Positions 1 through 7,986 of a stretch of 64,000 nucleotides of DNA are shown piece by piece (position 1 is the stretch's first letter; each line of letters starts with the position of its first letter). The position numbers and the translations under genes are program-made. Source of the stretch: Bryopsis sp. KO-2023 (lineage: Eukaryota; Chlorophyta; Ulvophyceae; Bryopsidales; Bryopsidaceae). The DNA is taken from NCBI GenBank assembly GCA_030272585.1, contig BSYQ01000007.1, positions 3,228,001 through 3,292,000 of the forward strand, written 5' to 3'. The notes beneath the pieces were generated by a model that ran no database searches, was not told the origin of the DNA, and worked only from the letters and a program-made list of their open reading frames with translations.

Positions 1-551
1 CTCTTTTGGGTACAACTTGCTGATAATCACGTCGATGGTCAATGGGCTCCTGACCGGGTGCACATGCAACTGCAACGGAGGATGGACTCCACGCGTTCCC
101 GGCAGCCATACTGGAGGTATTTGGCAGCTCTGACCGATGATACCACTATCGAGGTGTGGCACGACGTGTTGTTGTGCATTTTAATGTTTCTGCTATCAAT
201 AGCATTTGCCCGGCGAGGCATTCTTGGTAATAGGAGGAAACAATAAAACAAGGAGGCCATGTGCGGGAAAGCAATCAGGCTCTCGTGGCCCACGTTTTCT
301 AGAATTATGCCTCTGGCGATTGGATGAGCTACCAGCTCTGAGGGAGGGGCTACAGCAGCAGTCAATACGATATTCCAGGTGGAGGGTCCACGTTCGGGTT
401 CATTGGAGCGGGTTCTTCAAGGTGGCTTAACCGAACGTGGACTTGACGGCGCCTGCAGACCCCTTGGGCCCCCGCTTGTTCGCGGGATCGAAGGCATCTT
501 CCGCTGTGCTGGTGAGCGAGGACTCCCTGCCCCCATCACGCGCATCGATGG
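1..551 (+). pseudogene. DIRS tyrosine recombinase remnant (copy D1)
   Basis: This stretch matches in order, but with deletions and frame breaks, the tyrosine recombinase ORF of the nearby DIRS element (about 4440-5205). It includes the parts homologous to the core Arg/His region (near 320-370) and to the C-terminal end (near 430-550). No long frame survives, so it is a decayed recombinase gene. It continues directly into the element's 3' repeat block. Confidence 0.75.
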
Positions 552-557
552 TTATGG

Positions 558-1312
558 GGCAAAATGATTCTATCAAAACAATGGCTGTGTTTATTGGGAC
601 AATTCTGGTTTTTATTTTAAGATGCTGTATTTTATTATTTAGTGTTCATGTGTGTCCGTGTTCTTGGGTGGGACTGCCCCAACGATTTTCCGTCATAAAT
701 GTCTTCAACGTCAGTTGAAAAGTTTATGCGGCAGTTGGGCACAGGGCGGGTAGTTTCGTGATTGTGGAGGTACATGTAATTCGCAACATGTAATTTCTGT
801 TTCTGTTTCTGTTTCTGATTGTGGAGGTACTTGGCTTAGCTGTACTCGTTTGAGTGGTCAGGATTTGATGTGCGTATTCGGTGGTTCTGGTGCTGCCAGG
901 GTGGCAGTCAGACATTTAGTTTGTGCGGTTCTGATTGCAGCATTACAATGCACAGCACAGCACCGCTGTACGACTGTAGTGCTGCACAGCAAGGATATAA
1001 GCGGGCCATTTGTTTTGCTATTCACTTTTCTGCTCTCCCACCCACCCGCCCGGTCTATCGGCTTTTTGAATTACATTAGGAAGTTTGGATAAATGGGTTT
1101 TTATGGATTTTATGGGTTTTTGTCGCTCTCTGGCTCCGAAAAGCCAAACTGGGATATTCTTCTTTGAGAAGGCAAAATGATTCTATCAAAACAATGGCTG
1201 TGTTTATTGGGACAATTCTGGTTTTTATTTTAAGATGCTGTATTTTATTATTTAGTGTTCATGTGTGTCCGTGTTCTTGGGTGGGACTGCCCCAACGATT
1301 TTCCGTCATAAA
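558..1312 (+). repeat. DIRS copy D1 3' split direct repeats (B1, A2, B2)
   Basis: A 142-bp block beginning GGCAAAATGATTCTATC and ending CGTCATAAA occurs at 558-699 (B1) and again at 1171-1312 (B2), identical by eye. Between them lies an A2-type block (about 990-1045, around GTAGTGCTGCACAGC). This B1-A2-B2 order is the right-hand terminal structure of PAT-like DIRS retrotransposons. B2 ends exactly where copy D2 begins. Confidence 0.75.
774..816 (+). mobile_element. 43-bp LINE-tail insertion with target duplication
   Basis: Compared with copy D3 (near 9230), copy D1 carries an extra segment made of ATGTAATTCGCAACATGTAA followed by the (TTTCTG)n tail. The 14-bp GATTGTGGAGGTAC is present on both sides (760-773 and 817-830), a target-site duplication. 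The inserted DNA is therefore only the last ~43 bases of the local LINE family. Confidence 0.8.
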
Positions 1313-1379
1313 CATTTGTAGTGCTGCACAGCACGGATATAAGCAAGCCATTTCGTTTTGTTCTTCACTTTTCTGCTCT
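1312..1379 (+). repeat. A1 split direct repeat of D2
   Basis: This 68-bp left terminal repeat is identical to A2 at 5536-5603, around GTAGTGCTGCACAGCACGG. In PAT-like elements the A repeat marks the left end and its second copy sits between B1 and B2, serving as template for circle formation. Confidence 0.85.
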
Positions 1380-1443
1380 TCGAGCATCCCAGCAATTCGT
1401 TTGCTGGCTCCTAGCAGGAGATCTCAGTGTAAAGCGACCCTCT

Positions 1444-2112
1444 ATGGAAGAGGAACTCTACAAAGCACTCCGCCACCTACTTGGACGCGACCTGGGCCAC
1501 TTCGACGACACCTTCGTCAAGAAAGCGTTTGTTGCCGACCCTGAAGATATACCACACCTACCTGCGAATCCTGTACCGCGCCCAGCAGGCTTGCCTATCG
1601 GCGAATATTTCCCTATCGAGAGCACAGTGCAGGGGCTGCGCTTGCTGGACAGTCTCGGACCTGGTGGTTTCGCCTCGGAGCTGAAAACGTGGTCGCCAGT
1701 GGTGTCGGCGAATTTCGACATTGTGGCAGGACAGCTGACGGTGCTGTGCTCACCACACACGCCACCACTTGTTCGACAGGTCTTTGGGCCGTACGCACTG
1801 GCCTCGTACCGCTCTTTGGTACTGGCTGTGGAGTCTTTGGAGGTACTGCGCCTCAAGGCTGACTCATCCGAGAGCCACCCAGGCGCGTGGAAGCTGCTGC
1901 AGGAGAAGATCCGCCTGTCCCACACAGCACGACAATTCAGCGGTACACAAACCGTGGACACCCTGAACTCGCTTTCAGAAGACTACTTGAAGTCGTTGTC
2001 CAAGTCCCTGGGGCAGCAAAAAGCAGCAAACTCGCGTCCAAACCAGTACAACAAGAGGCAGCCAGGTCCCTCCCAAGCAAAGGAAAAGCCAAAGCAGACT
2101 AAGACTGACTAG
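1444..2112 (+). CDS. DIRS gag-like protein
   Basis: This is a 222-residue ORF from the first in-frame ATG (MEEELYKALRHLLGRD), in the gag position just inside the left repeat. It has no zinc knuckle. The C terminus is basic and rich in Gln, Lys and Pro, which would suit nucleic-acid binding. The gene ends in TAG, immediately followed in the same frame by the ATG of the RT ORF (TAGATG), so the downstream product could arise by stop readthrough or reinitiation. The frame stays open upstream into the A1 repeat, but no earlier ATG is present in it. The role as a structural particle protein is inferred from position. Confidence 0.7.
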   Translation: MEEELYKALRHLLGRDLGHFDDTFVKKAFVADPEDIPHLPANPVPRPAGLPIGEYFPIESTVQGLRLLDSLGPGGFASELKTWSPVVSANFDIVAGQLTVLCSPHTPPLVRQVFGPYALASYRSLVLAVESLEVLRLKADSSESHPGAWKLLQEKIRLSHTARQFSGTQTVDTLNSLSEDYLKSLSKSLGQQKAANSRPNQYNKRQPGPSQAKEKPKQTKTD

Positions 2113-4143
2113 ATGGGGGACGACCTGTTTTCTCAGTGGACTGCCCTGAAGGTACGCCACAGTGTCAAGCAATGGGAACGGATAGGAACCTCAAGGGAGG
2201 TACTCAGAGTCATATCCGAGGGGGTGAGGATACGTTTTGATGGAAAACCACGAACGCAGCAGTTCTGTGGGTCTTTTCTCACGTCTGAAACGGAAAGAAA
2301 AGAGTGGAGAGATATCAGGAAGGATTATTTAGCGAAGGGTGCAATCAGCATCGTAGATAATCCTGATCCCACGGCTCATGTAAGCCGGTCTTTTTTCGTA
2401 CCAAAGAAGGACGAAAATGGGAAAATAACTGGGCAGCGTTTGGTGATAGATTTGAGGCCTCTGAATTCACAGGTGTTAGAGTACCCTGTGCAATACGAGG
2501 ACCTTCGTTCTCTGCCGCACATACTGCGCCAGAATGATTCTTTGATCAAATTTGATTTGAAAGACGCATTTTTTCATGTCGGGATTCACCCTGACCACAA
2601 GAAATTTTTTCAATTTGAGGTAGATGGTGAGCGTTTTCAGTGTGAAGTTTTGCCGTTTGGGTTTCGGGGCTCACCCAGAATTTATTGCGATTTGATCAAG
2701 AATTTGGTTCGTTTTTTGAGAAATCCAGGAAGGATTAAACATGAGGAAAGAAGGAAAAAATGATTTTTTGTACGATTATTGGCAACGGTATAGAAACGAA
2801 ACCAGGGTCAGATTGACCTGGTATTTGGATGATTTTCTTTGCATGCATCTCTCAGCAGCAGAGCTGCGGGTTTTTGGGCGCATCATCAGGGGGATGTTCG
2901 CTCAGATGGGGGTCTCTTGGAAGGATTCGAAGTGCATTTGGGAGCCCTGCCAGAAGCTGCACCATCTGGGATTTTTGGTGGACAGTAAGGCAGCGTTGTT
3001 TGTTCTTCCTCCACACAGGTTGACCCGCCTTCGAAACCAGGCTCGGACGCTCAGAATCCGAATCCTCAAGAATGGGCGTCGGGTGCCAGCCAGAGTGCTG
3101 GCGTCTTTCATGGGTTTCGCCCAGTCAAAGCCGCTCCCGCTATCAAAGGAACGAGGTTCTGGCTGCGCCACCTATACGATTCCCTCAAGGGCAAGAAGAG
3201 TTGGAGCACCAGAGTGCAGGTTTCACGCCCGGCGATCGCAGCCCTGCGATTTTGGGAGCAGCTTACCCCCGAAAAGACAACGATGTGCATTTGGCGGCCT
3301 CCGCATTCGGCAGACCTCGCAGTGGACGCCAGTTTGACAGGATGGGGAGCGTCTCTGAAAATCCATGGGAACTCTTCGGAGGAGGCTCCACCGTTGGCTT
3401 TGGCAGCAGGGTTCTGGAAGGGGGAGGAGCACATCAATCTACGAGAGTTACAGGCAGTGGGCTTGGCGGTCAAGGCCTTCAGAGACAGGATCACCGATCG
3501 GCATTTGAAGTGCATCACGGACAGTCAAGTGATCGCCGCCATATTGCGGAGTCAATGTTCCCGTTCCAGTCCGCTGTTCCAAGAATACAAACGCCTCTAT
3601 TGGCTTATGGAAGCTCTGAACATCGATTTTCAAGTGGAGTGGATACCCAGCGCACAAAACGTGTATCCCGACGCTCTATCGCGCCTCAACGAGACGCAGG
3701 AGTACAGACTGAACCCTCGGATTTTCCAGAGGTTGCAGGAGCAGTTCCATTTGACGATCGACCGCTTCGCTTCCTTGGGGACACGACAGCTGGGGAGGTT
3801 CAACAGCCTCGATCGAGAGCCCGGGACAGAAGGGACGAGTTGTTTACACCTGAGCCTGGATTTGTGGAGGGCGGAGAGGAACTGGGTGTTCCCCCCGATC
3901 GAGAACGTTCCCGAAGTCGCGAGACATCTCCTCCAGCACAATCTCCCGTGCCTGTTGTTGACGCCGCACTGGGTGGATCGCTGGTGGCACCAAGAGCTCA
4001 TGGCGGCAGCGACTCTGATCACGGTTCTGAGTCCTCATGCGGCGATGATTCTGCCAGGACGGTTCGGAGGGCAAGTGCCTCCAGGCGCGTGCTACTGGCG
4101 TTGGAGTGTTTTCAAGACGGGGATTGGCTTACCAGGCTGGTGA
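2113..4143 (+). pseudogene. DIRS reverse transcriptase-RNase H, with two frame changes
   Basis: The RT N-terminal half (2113-2763) carries FVPKKD, LVIDLRPLN and LIKFDLKDAF motifs and ends at a TGA just after an A run. The polymerase core continues one frame over (about 2764-3126) with WYLDDFL, the catalytic YLDD box. Reading then returns to the first frame at about 3126 for the connection and RNase H domain (LAVDASLTGWG, INLRELQAV, ITDSQV, YPDALSRL) through 4143. The two shifts compensate each other. They could be indels in a dying copy or assembly errors in homopolymers; a programmed event is less likely because two are needed. The family function is copying element RNA into DNA and degrading the RNA strand. 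Confidence 0.85.
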
Positions 4144-5270
4144 CCGAGGGGTTCTCGGAGTATTGGAGCGACAAAATTATCGAGCTCGGGCTGGAGCGCA
4201 CGATGATTTTGGTTTCGCAGCGATTGGAAGCATTGGCAAGGTCCTCTCAAAAAGAAGTGAGAGGCAAATTTTTGAAGTTTTTGGTTTTCTGCCGTGGAGA
4301 AGGCTTCGAAGCATTCCCACCATCAGAAGGGGCGGTGCTGGCTTATGTCCATGCCTTGAAATTGAGCGGTACAATCAAGGCAAGCAGCTCCCCCAACTAT
4401 CTTTCTGCAATTTCGAGCTTGATGAGGCTCTTGGGGCACGACTTTACGGCTTTCACGTCGATGGTAAACGGGGTGCTGACTGGGTGGGGCAAGGAAACCG
4501 CGCCCGAGGATGGAATCCACGCGTTTCCAGCAGCAACAATGGAGAGGTGTTTGGACGCCCTGACCGATGCTACTCCTCTCGAGGTGTGGCGCGACGTGCT
4601 GTTGTGCACCACTATGTTTTTGTTTTTCAGTCGGTCTTGTTCTGGAGCTGGATTGTTGATGTCGGATATCACCGTTTTCGCGTCGGAGAACGCCATATTT
4701 TTCCGGGAGCGGTTTACGAAGAAGGTGGCAACCGATCCAGCACAGAAACGCATGCGGTTGCGGACATTGCGGAATCTGCCTACAGACCTGGTGGCACGGT
4801 ATTTGGACTTTTTCGAGGCTCGCAATGCCGCATGGGCTGACCGACAGGAGCACTCGTCGTTTTGCTGGCAATTGCCTGGTGAGGCTCCCATCGCAACAGG
4901 AGCAGCTGTGAGAAAACGATTCGAGGCCCTGACGGCCTCTTTTTCTGCCATCATTCCCCCTGGCAATTGGACGAGCCACTCGCTAAGGAAGGGAGGGGCC
5001 ACAGCAGCAGTCCATGCGGGCATCCCCATGTGGAAGGTCCGTGCTTGGGGCCATTGGAGTCCGTCTTCCAAGGCTGTTTGGCGCTACGTGGACTTGACTG
5101 CCCCTGCTGACCCCTTTGGTTCCCGCTTGTTCGCGGGACTGGAGGCATCTACTGCCGCGCTGGTGAGCGAGGAGTCCCCGCCACCATCTTGGCTGTTGAT
5201 GGTTATGGGGCAAAATGATTATATCAAAACAATGGCTGTGGTTATTTGGACAATTCTGGTTTTTATTTAA
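4077..5270 (+). CDS. DIRS tyrosine recombinase
   Basis: This is the integration enzyme of the element. The C-terminal catalytic part is clear: SHSLRKGGATAA supplies the H-x-x-R pair, GHWSP the second His/Trp position, and the nucleophile is the Tyr in AVWRYVD. An upstream Arg-containing block around FSRSCSGAGLL fits the first catalytic Arg. The N-terminal part resembles a SAM-like core-binding domain. The frame is open back to 3072 and overlaps the RNase H ORF in the -1 frame, with no ATG between about 3560 and 4200, so expression by frameshifting from the RT ORF or from a spliced or internal message is likely. The start given is where family similarity begins. The ORF ends inside the B1 repeat. 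Confidence 0.85.
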   Translation, partial: ASRRVLLALECFQDGDWLTRLVTEGFSEYWSDKIIELGLERTMILVSQRLEALARSSQKEVRGKFLKFLVFCRGEGFEAFPPSEGAVLAYVHALKLSGTIKASSSPNYLSAISSLMRLLGHDFTAFTSMVNGVLTGWGKETAPEDGIHAFPAATMERCLDALTDATPLEVWRDVLLCTTMFLFFSRSCSGAGLLMSDITVFASENAIFFRERFTKKVATDPAQKRMRLRTLRNLPTDLVARYLDFFEARNAAWADRQEHSSFCWQLPGEAPIATGAAVRKRFEALTASFSAIIPPGNWTSHSLRKGGATAAVHAGIPMWKVRAWGHWSPSSKAVWRYVDLTAPADPFGSRLFAGLEASTAALVSEESPPPSWLLMVMGQNDYIKTMAVVIWTILVFI

Positions 5271-5350
5271 AGATGCTGGTTTTTATTATCTTGTGTTCAT
5301 GAGTGTTCGGTTCTGGGGTGGGTTTGCCCCAACGATTTCACGTCATAAAT
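5209..5350 (+). repeat. B1 split direct repeat of D2
   Basis: This 142-bp block is identical by eye to B2 at 5719-5860. It contains the last ~20 codons of the recombinase ORF, so the coding end and the terminal repeat overlap. Confidence 0.85.
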
Positions 5351-5535
5351 GGCATCAACGTAGTTGATAAGTTTATGCGGCAGTTGGGCTCTGGGCGGGT
5401 AAATTAGTGGCTGTGGAGGTACAGGGCTTAGCTGTACTCGTTTGAGTGGTCAGGATTTGATGGATGTATTGCTTGGTTCTGGTGCTGCCAAGTGGCAGTC
5501 AGACTCTTGATTTGTGGGGCTCTGAACGCAGCATT

Positions 5536-5603
5536 ACATTTGTAGTGCTGCACAGCACGGATATAAGCAAGCCATTTCGTTTTGTTCTTCACTTTTCTGC
5601 TCT
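5536..5603 (+). repeat. A2 split direct repeat of D2
   Basis: This 68-bp second copy of the left-end repeat lies between B1 and B2, giving the diagnostic A1...B1-A2-B2 arrangement. It is flanked by 185 and 115 bp of unique 3' sequence also seen in copies D1 and D3. Confidence 0.85.
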
Positions 5604-5718
5604 CCCACCCACCCTCCCGGTCTATCGGATTTTTGTTTTAGTTGAAAACATTTGGATAATTAGGTTTTTGTCGCTTTCTGGCTCCGAAAAGCCAAACTGG
5701 GATATTCTTCTAAGAGAA

Positions 5719-5860
5719 GGCAAAATGATTATATCAAAACAATGGCTGTGGTTATTTGGACAATTCTGGTTTTTATTTAAAGATGCTGGTTTTTATTATC
5801 TTGTGTTCATGAGTGTTCGGTTCTGGGGTGGGTTTGCCCCAACGATTTCACGTCATAAAT
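5719..5860 (+). repeat. B2 split direct repeat, right end of D2
   Basis: This copy is identical to B1 and ends CGTCATAAAT. It is followed directly by a 5'-truncated LINE sequence, so a LINE fragment abuts the right end of the element. Confidence 0.85.
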
Positions 5861-6062
5861 TTCTTTTTCTTGGGAACGTTTTTGGCAATACTTTCTGATA
5901 CATTAATAACCTAGTGATGGGTCTCTCGTTGATTGTATTGGGGTTTTATTGGAGACTTCATCTTCTGTGGACTTTTGGACATGGCTGAGACATTGTATGT
6001 GGTTGCAACAGGGCGGATTTGCCCTTCGCAACATGTAATTTCTGTTTCTGTTTCTGTTTCTG
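5861..6062 (+). mobile_element. 5'-truncated LINE 3' end
   Basis: This is the 3' untranslated end of the local non-LTR retrotransposon, collinear with 10843-11050. It contains a hairpin (GTTGC...GCAAC outer stem with GGGC...GCCC inner stem, 6002-6032) and the (TTTCTG)n tail. No coding sequence remains. Confidence 0.75.
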
Positions 6063-6099
6063 TTACATTCAGAGGCTTTTGCCTTGCTTCGAACGTTGG

Positions 6100-6187
6100 G
6101 ACACACTTCACTCATGTATGTCGTTGCAACAAGACGGTTTGCCCTACGCAACTTGTAATTCTGTTTCTGTTTCTGTTTCTGTTTCTA
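6100..6187 (+). mobile_element. LINE 3' tail, diverged copy
   Basis: A second, diverged copy of the hairpin-plus-tail segment (GTTGCAACAAGACGG... then GCAACTTGTAATTCTG and (TTTCTG)n). It is a short 5'-truncated insertion or a related family member. Confidence 0.6.
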
Positions 6188-6261
6188 ACCACCGCCGAGG
6201 AGTTGTGATACATGTACCTCACAAGTTCAATCAGCCACGGATGCAGGATACAAGGATACAA

Positions 6262-6500
6262 GGATTACAAGTTGCGTAGGGCAAACCGCCCTGTTGCAAC
6301 GACATACATGGGCGGATGCAGGCCCATACGTCGCAAGTGCAACCACAAGCGATCGTTCCACTCCACTTGGAATTCAATGTTCATGGCTTCCAACAGCGAA
6401 TAGAGCCGTTTGTACTCCTGGAACAACCACTTGAATACCTTCAAGTCCAGTGGAACTCTGAAGTCCAGGAGCGCCACCTCCACATTTTATTCGATATCGA
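6262..6500 (-). pseudogene. DIRS RNase H fragment next to a LINE 3' motif, reversed
   Basis: On the minus strand this encodes a piece closely resembling the D2 RNase H region (FQEYKRLYSLLEAMNIEFQ, matching D2 near 3580-3640). It then runs into the LINE hairpin motif (GTTGCAACAGGGCGGTTTG) at 6262-6310. It is a rearranged scrap, not a gene. Confidence 0.7.
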
Positions 6501-6711
6501 GCATGCTGTGACTCTTTTGGGGACAACTTGCTGATGATCACGTCGATTGATACGAATGTGGACTCTGGAACGAGTACACATTCACCTAAGTCAATCCAGT
6601 CGGACTGGATCAGCCTGGTCCGGTAATCAGTGCCTGGTTCGGTACCAGAGCCGGTCCAGCAGTACAGTCCGACTGACCCAAGTGAGAGGTGGACACGGTG
6701 GCAGTTACCGT
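6501..6711 (+). other. Left part of an unidentified insertion in the D3 recombinase
   Basis: Positions 6501-6546 match the DIRS recombinase (CACGTCGA...), but the match resumes only at about 7987. The DNA between is therefore an insertion, itself interrupted by the hAT element at 6712-7736. I see no coding potential or recognisable family in 6547-6703. The last eight bases are the hAT target duplication GTTACCGT. Confidence 0.5.
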
Positions 6712-7736
6712 CATACTATGGATCTGATCGATCTTCCAAAACTAAGGTAATATTAGGTCACAGCAGTAATCCGACATCATAACTGCGTCCTAGAACCGAT
6801 TTTAGCAATGATCGGTTTTTTTTTTTTTTTTTTTCATTTTTGGCTGATCGGTGATCGTGATCGTGATCGGCCGATCAAATGTTGATCGTGCTCTTGATCG
6901 TCCGATCACATGTTGATCGTGATCGTGATCGGTTCGCCGATCACCGATCTGATCGGTTGTTCCGATCACGATCCCGATCACGATCAAGCGCCGCGACCTG
7001 TCGGCACTTCATCGGCTGACCTTGATCGGTGTGATCGTGATCGGCCGATCGTGATCGGACCTGCATCCGATCATGATCGGTATTGATCATTTGATCGATG
7101 AATTGATCGGTCTCGCGAAAATGCCGACAAGTCACCACCCGCAGGTGTTTCTGAGGTGGAAGGATTCGAACCGGGTACCTAACGGATTAGAAGCATACTC
7201 ACTAACGCTTGGACCACTCGGAGCCACGGTTTGTTGGTCATCCGTGTCATTATATACGTGATCTGTCAGTCCGACAAACTGAGGTATATATAGCCACGGA
7301 TGACCTAGTAACCGTGGCTCCGAGTGGTCCAAGCGTTAATGCGTTTGTCTCTAGTCTGTTAGGTCTCAGGTTCGAATCCCTGCACCCCAGAAACACCTGC
7401 GGGTGGTGATTTCTCGGCATTTGTGATGGACCGATCAATTGACCGATCATGATCCGATCTAATCGGCATCACCGATCCCGATCCCGACCCCGATCAAGCG
7501 CTGCGATCTGTCGGCACTTGATCGGCTGACGTTGATCGGTCTGATCGTGATCGGCCGATCAAAGTTGGCCGATTAAATCGGTCATCCGATCAGATTGGTG
7601 ATCGGCCGATCTCCATCGATGATCGGCCAAACCGATTTGATCGGCGATCGATCTGATCGGAAAAACCCGATCACGATTTAATCGGTCGGACCGATCAATC
7701 CACGACCGATTAGATCGTGATCGGATCCATAGTATG
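6712..7736. mobile_element. Non-autonomous hAT element with GATC-rich arms (copy M1)
   Basis: It has terminal inverted repeats CATACTATGGATC / GATCCATAGTATG and the exact 8-bp duplication GTTACCGT at 6704-6711 and 7737-7744, diagnostic of the hAT superfamily. The arms are filled with CCGATC/GATCGG and GATCGTGATCGG repeats in both orientations, and a ~20-base T run lies near the left end. The centre holds an inverted pair of tRNA-like sequences. It has no transposase, so it must be mobilised in trans, plausibly by the hAT transposase at 18.9-31.8 kb, whose element shares the same ends. Confidence 0.85.
7132..7410. repeat. Head-to-head tRNA-like pair inside hAT copy M1
   Basis: The plus-strand unit has an A box TGGTCCAAGCG at 7325-7335 and a B box GGTTCGAATCC at 7369-7379, both perfect pol III promoter matches. 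The minus-strand unit has the same boxes at 7206-7216 and 7162-7172. A TATATA-containing spacer lies between. T-stem and acceptor pairings do not close well, so these are tRNA-derived sequences rather than working tRNA genes. Confidence 0.7.
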
Positions 7737-7744
7737 GTTACCGT

Positions 7745-7986
7745 GTCCACAAAATCCAACCAACGGTCCTGAGAAGGATTTGGTCTGGATCTGTCGGTCC
7801 AGTGGACGCTGGGTCCGACAGCTCTCAACCGTTCCTTTTGCCAGGTTGTCGGTCCGGCCCCATATTTATTGGATCCGGACCGAGGTAACAATGTTCTAGA
7901 GTAAGCTTGTAAGCAAAGACTCTTATCCGTGTTTCCGTGGTTCTAGACGTAACGTCTACCACTACTCGATACTTTCCCGTGTTTTT
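7745..7986 (+). other. Right part of an unidentified insertion
   Basis: This continues the insertion interrupted by the hAT element at 6712-7736 and ends where DIRS recombinase homology resumes (CATCGATGGTCAATGGGC). No gene or known repeat recognised. Confidence 0.4.

Larger units (their letters stand above)
1312..5860 (+). mobile_element. DIRS/PAT-like tyrosine-recombinase retrotransposon D2
   Basis: The order is A1 repeat, gag-like ORF, RT-RNase H, tyrosine recombinase, B1, A2, B2. A1/A2 (68 bp) and B1/B2 (142 bp) are identical pairs. There are no LTRs, no integrase and no target duplication, as expected for elements that integrate through a tyrosine recombinase as a circular DNA. PAT-like elements with split direct repeats are known from Panagrellus and Volvox. 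Identical repeats suggest recent activity, but the RT region of this copy carries two frame changes. The left end abuts the B2 repeat of copy D1. Confidence 0.88.

Noticed and set aside
3072-4076. N-terminal extension of the DIRS recombinase ORF
   Set aside because: This part overlaps the RNase H domain in another frame and has no family-like sequence; it is open by chance or used only through frameshifting.
7162-7379. tRNA genes on both strands
   Set aside because: The pol III boxes are good but acceptor and T stems do not pair, so they are called tRNA-like only.
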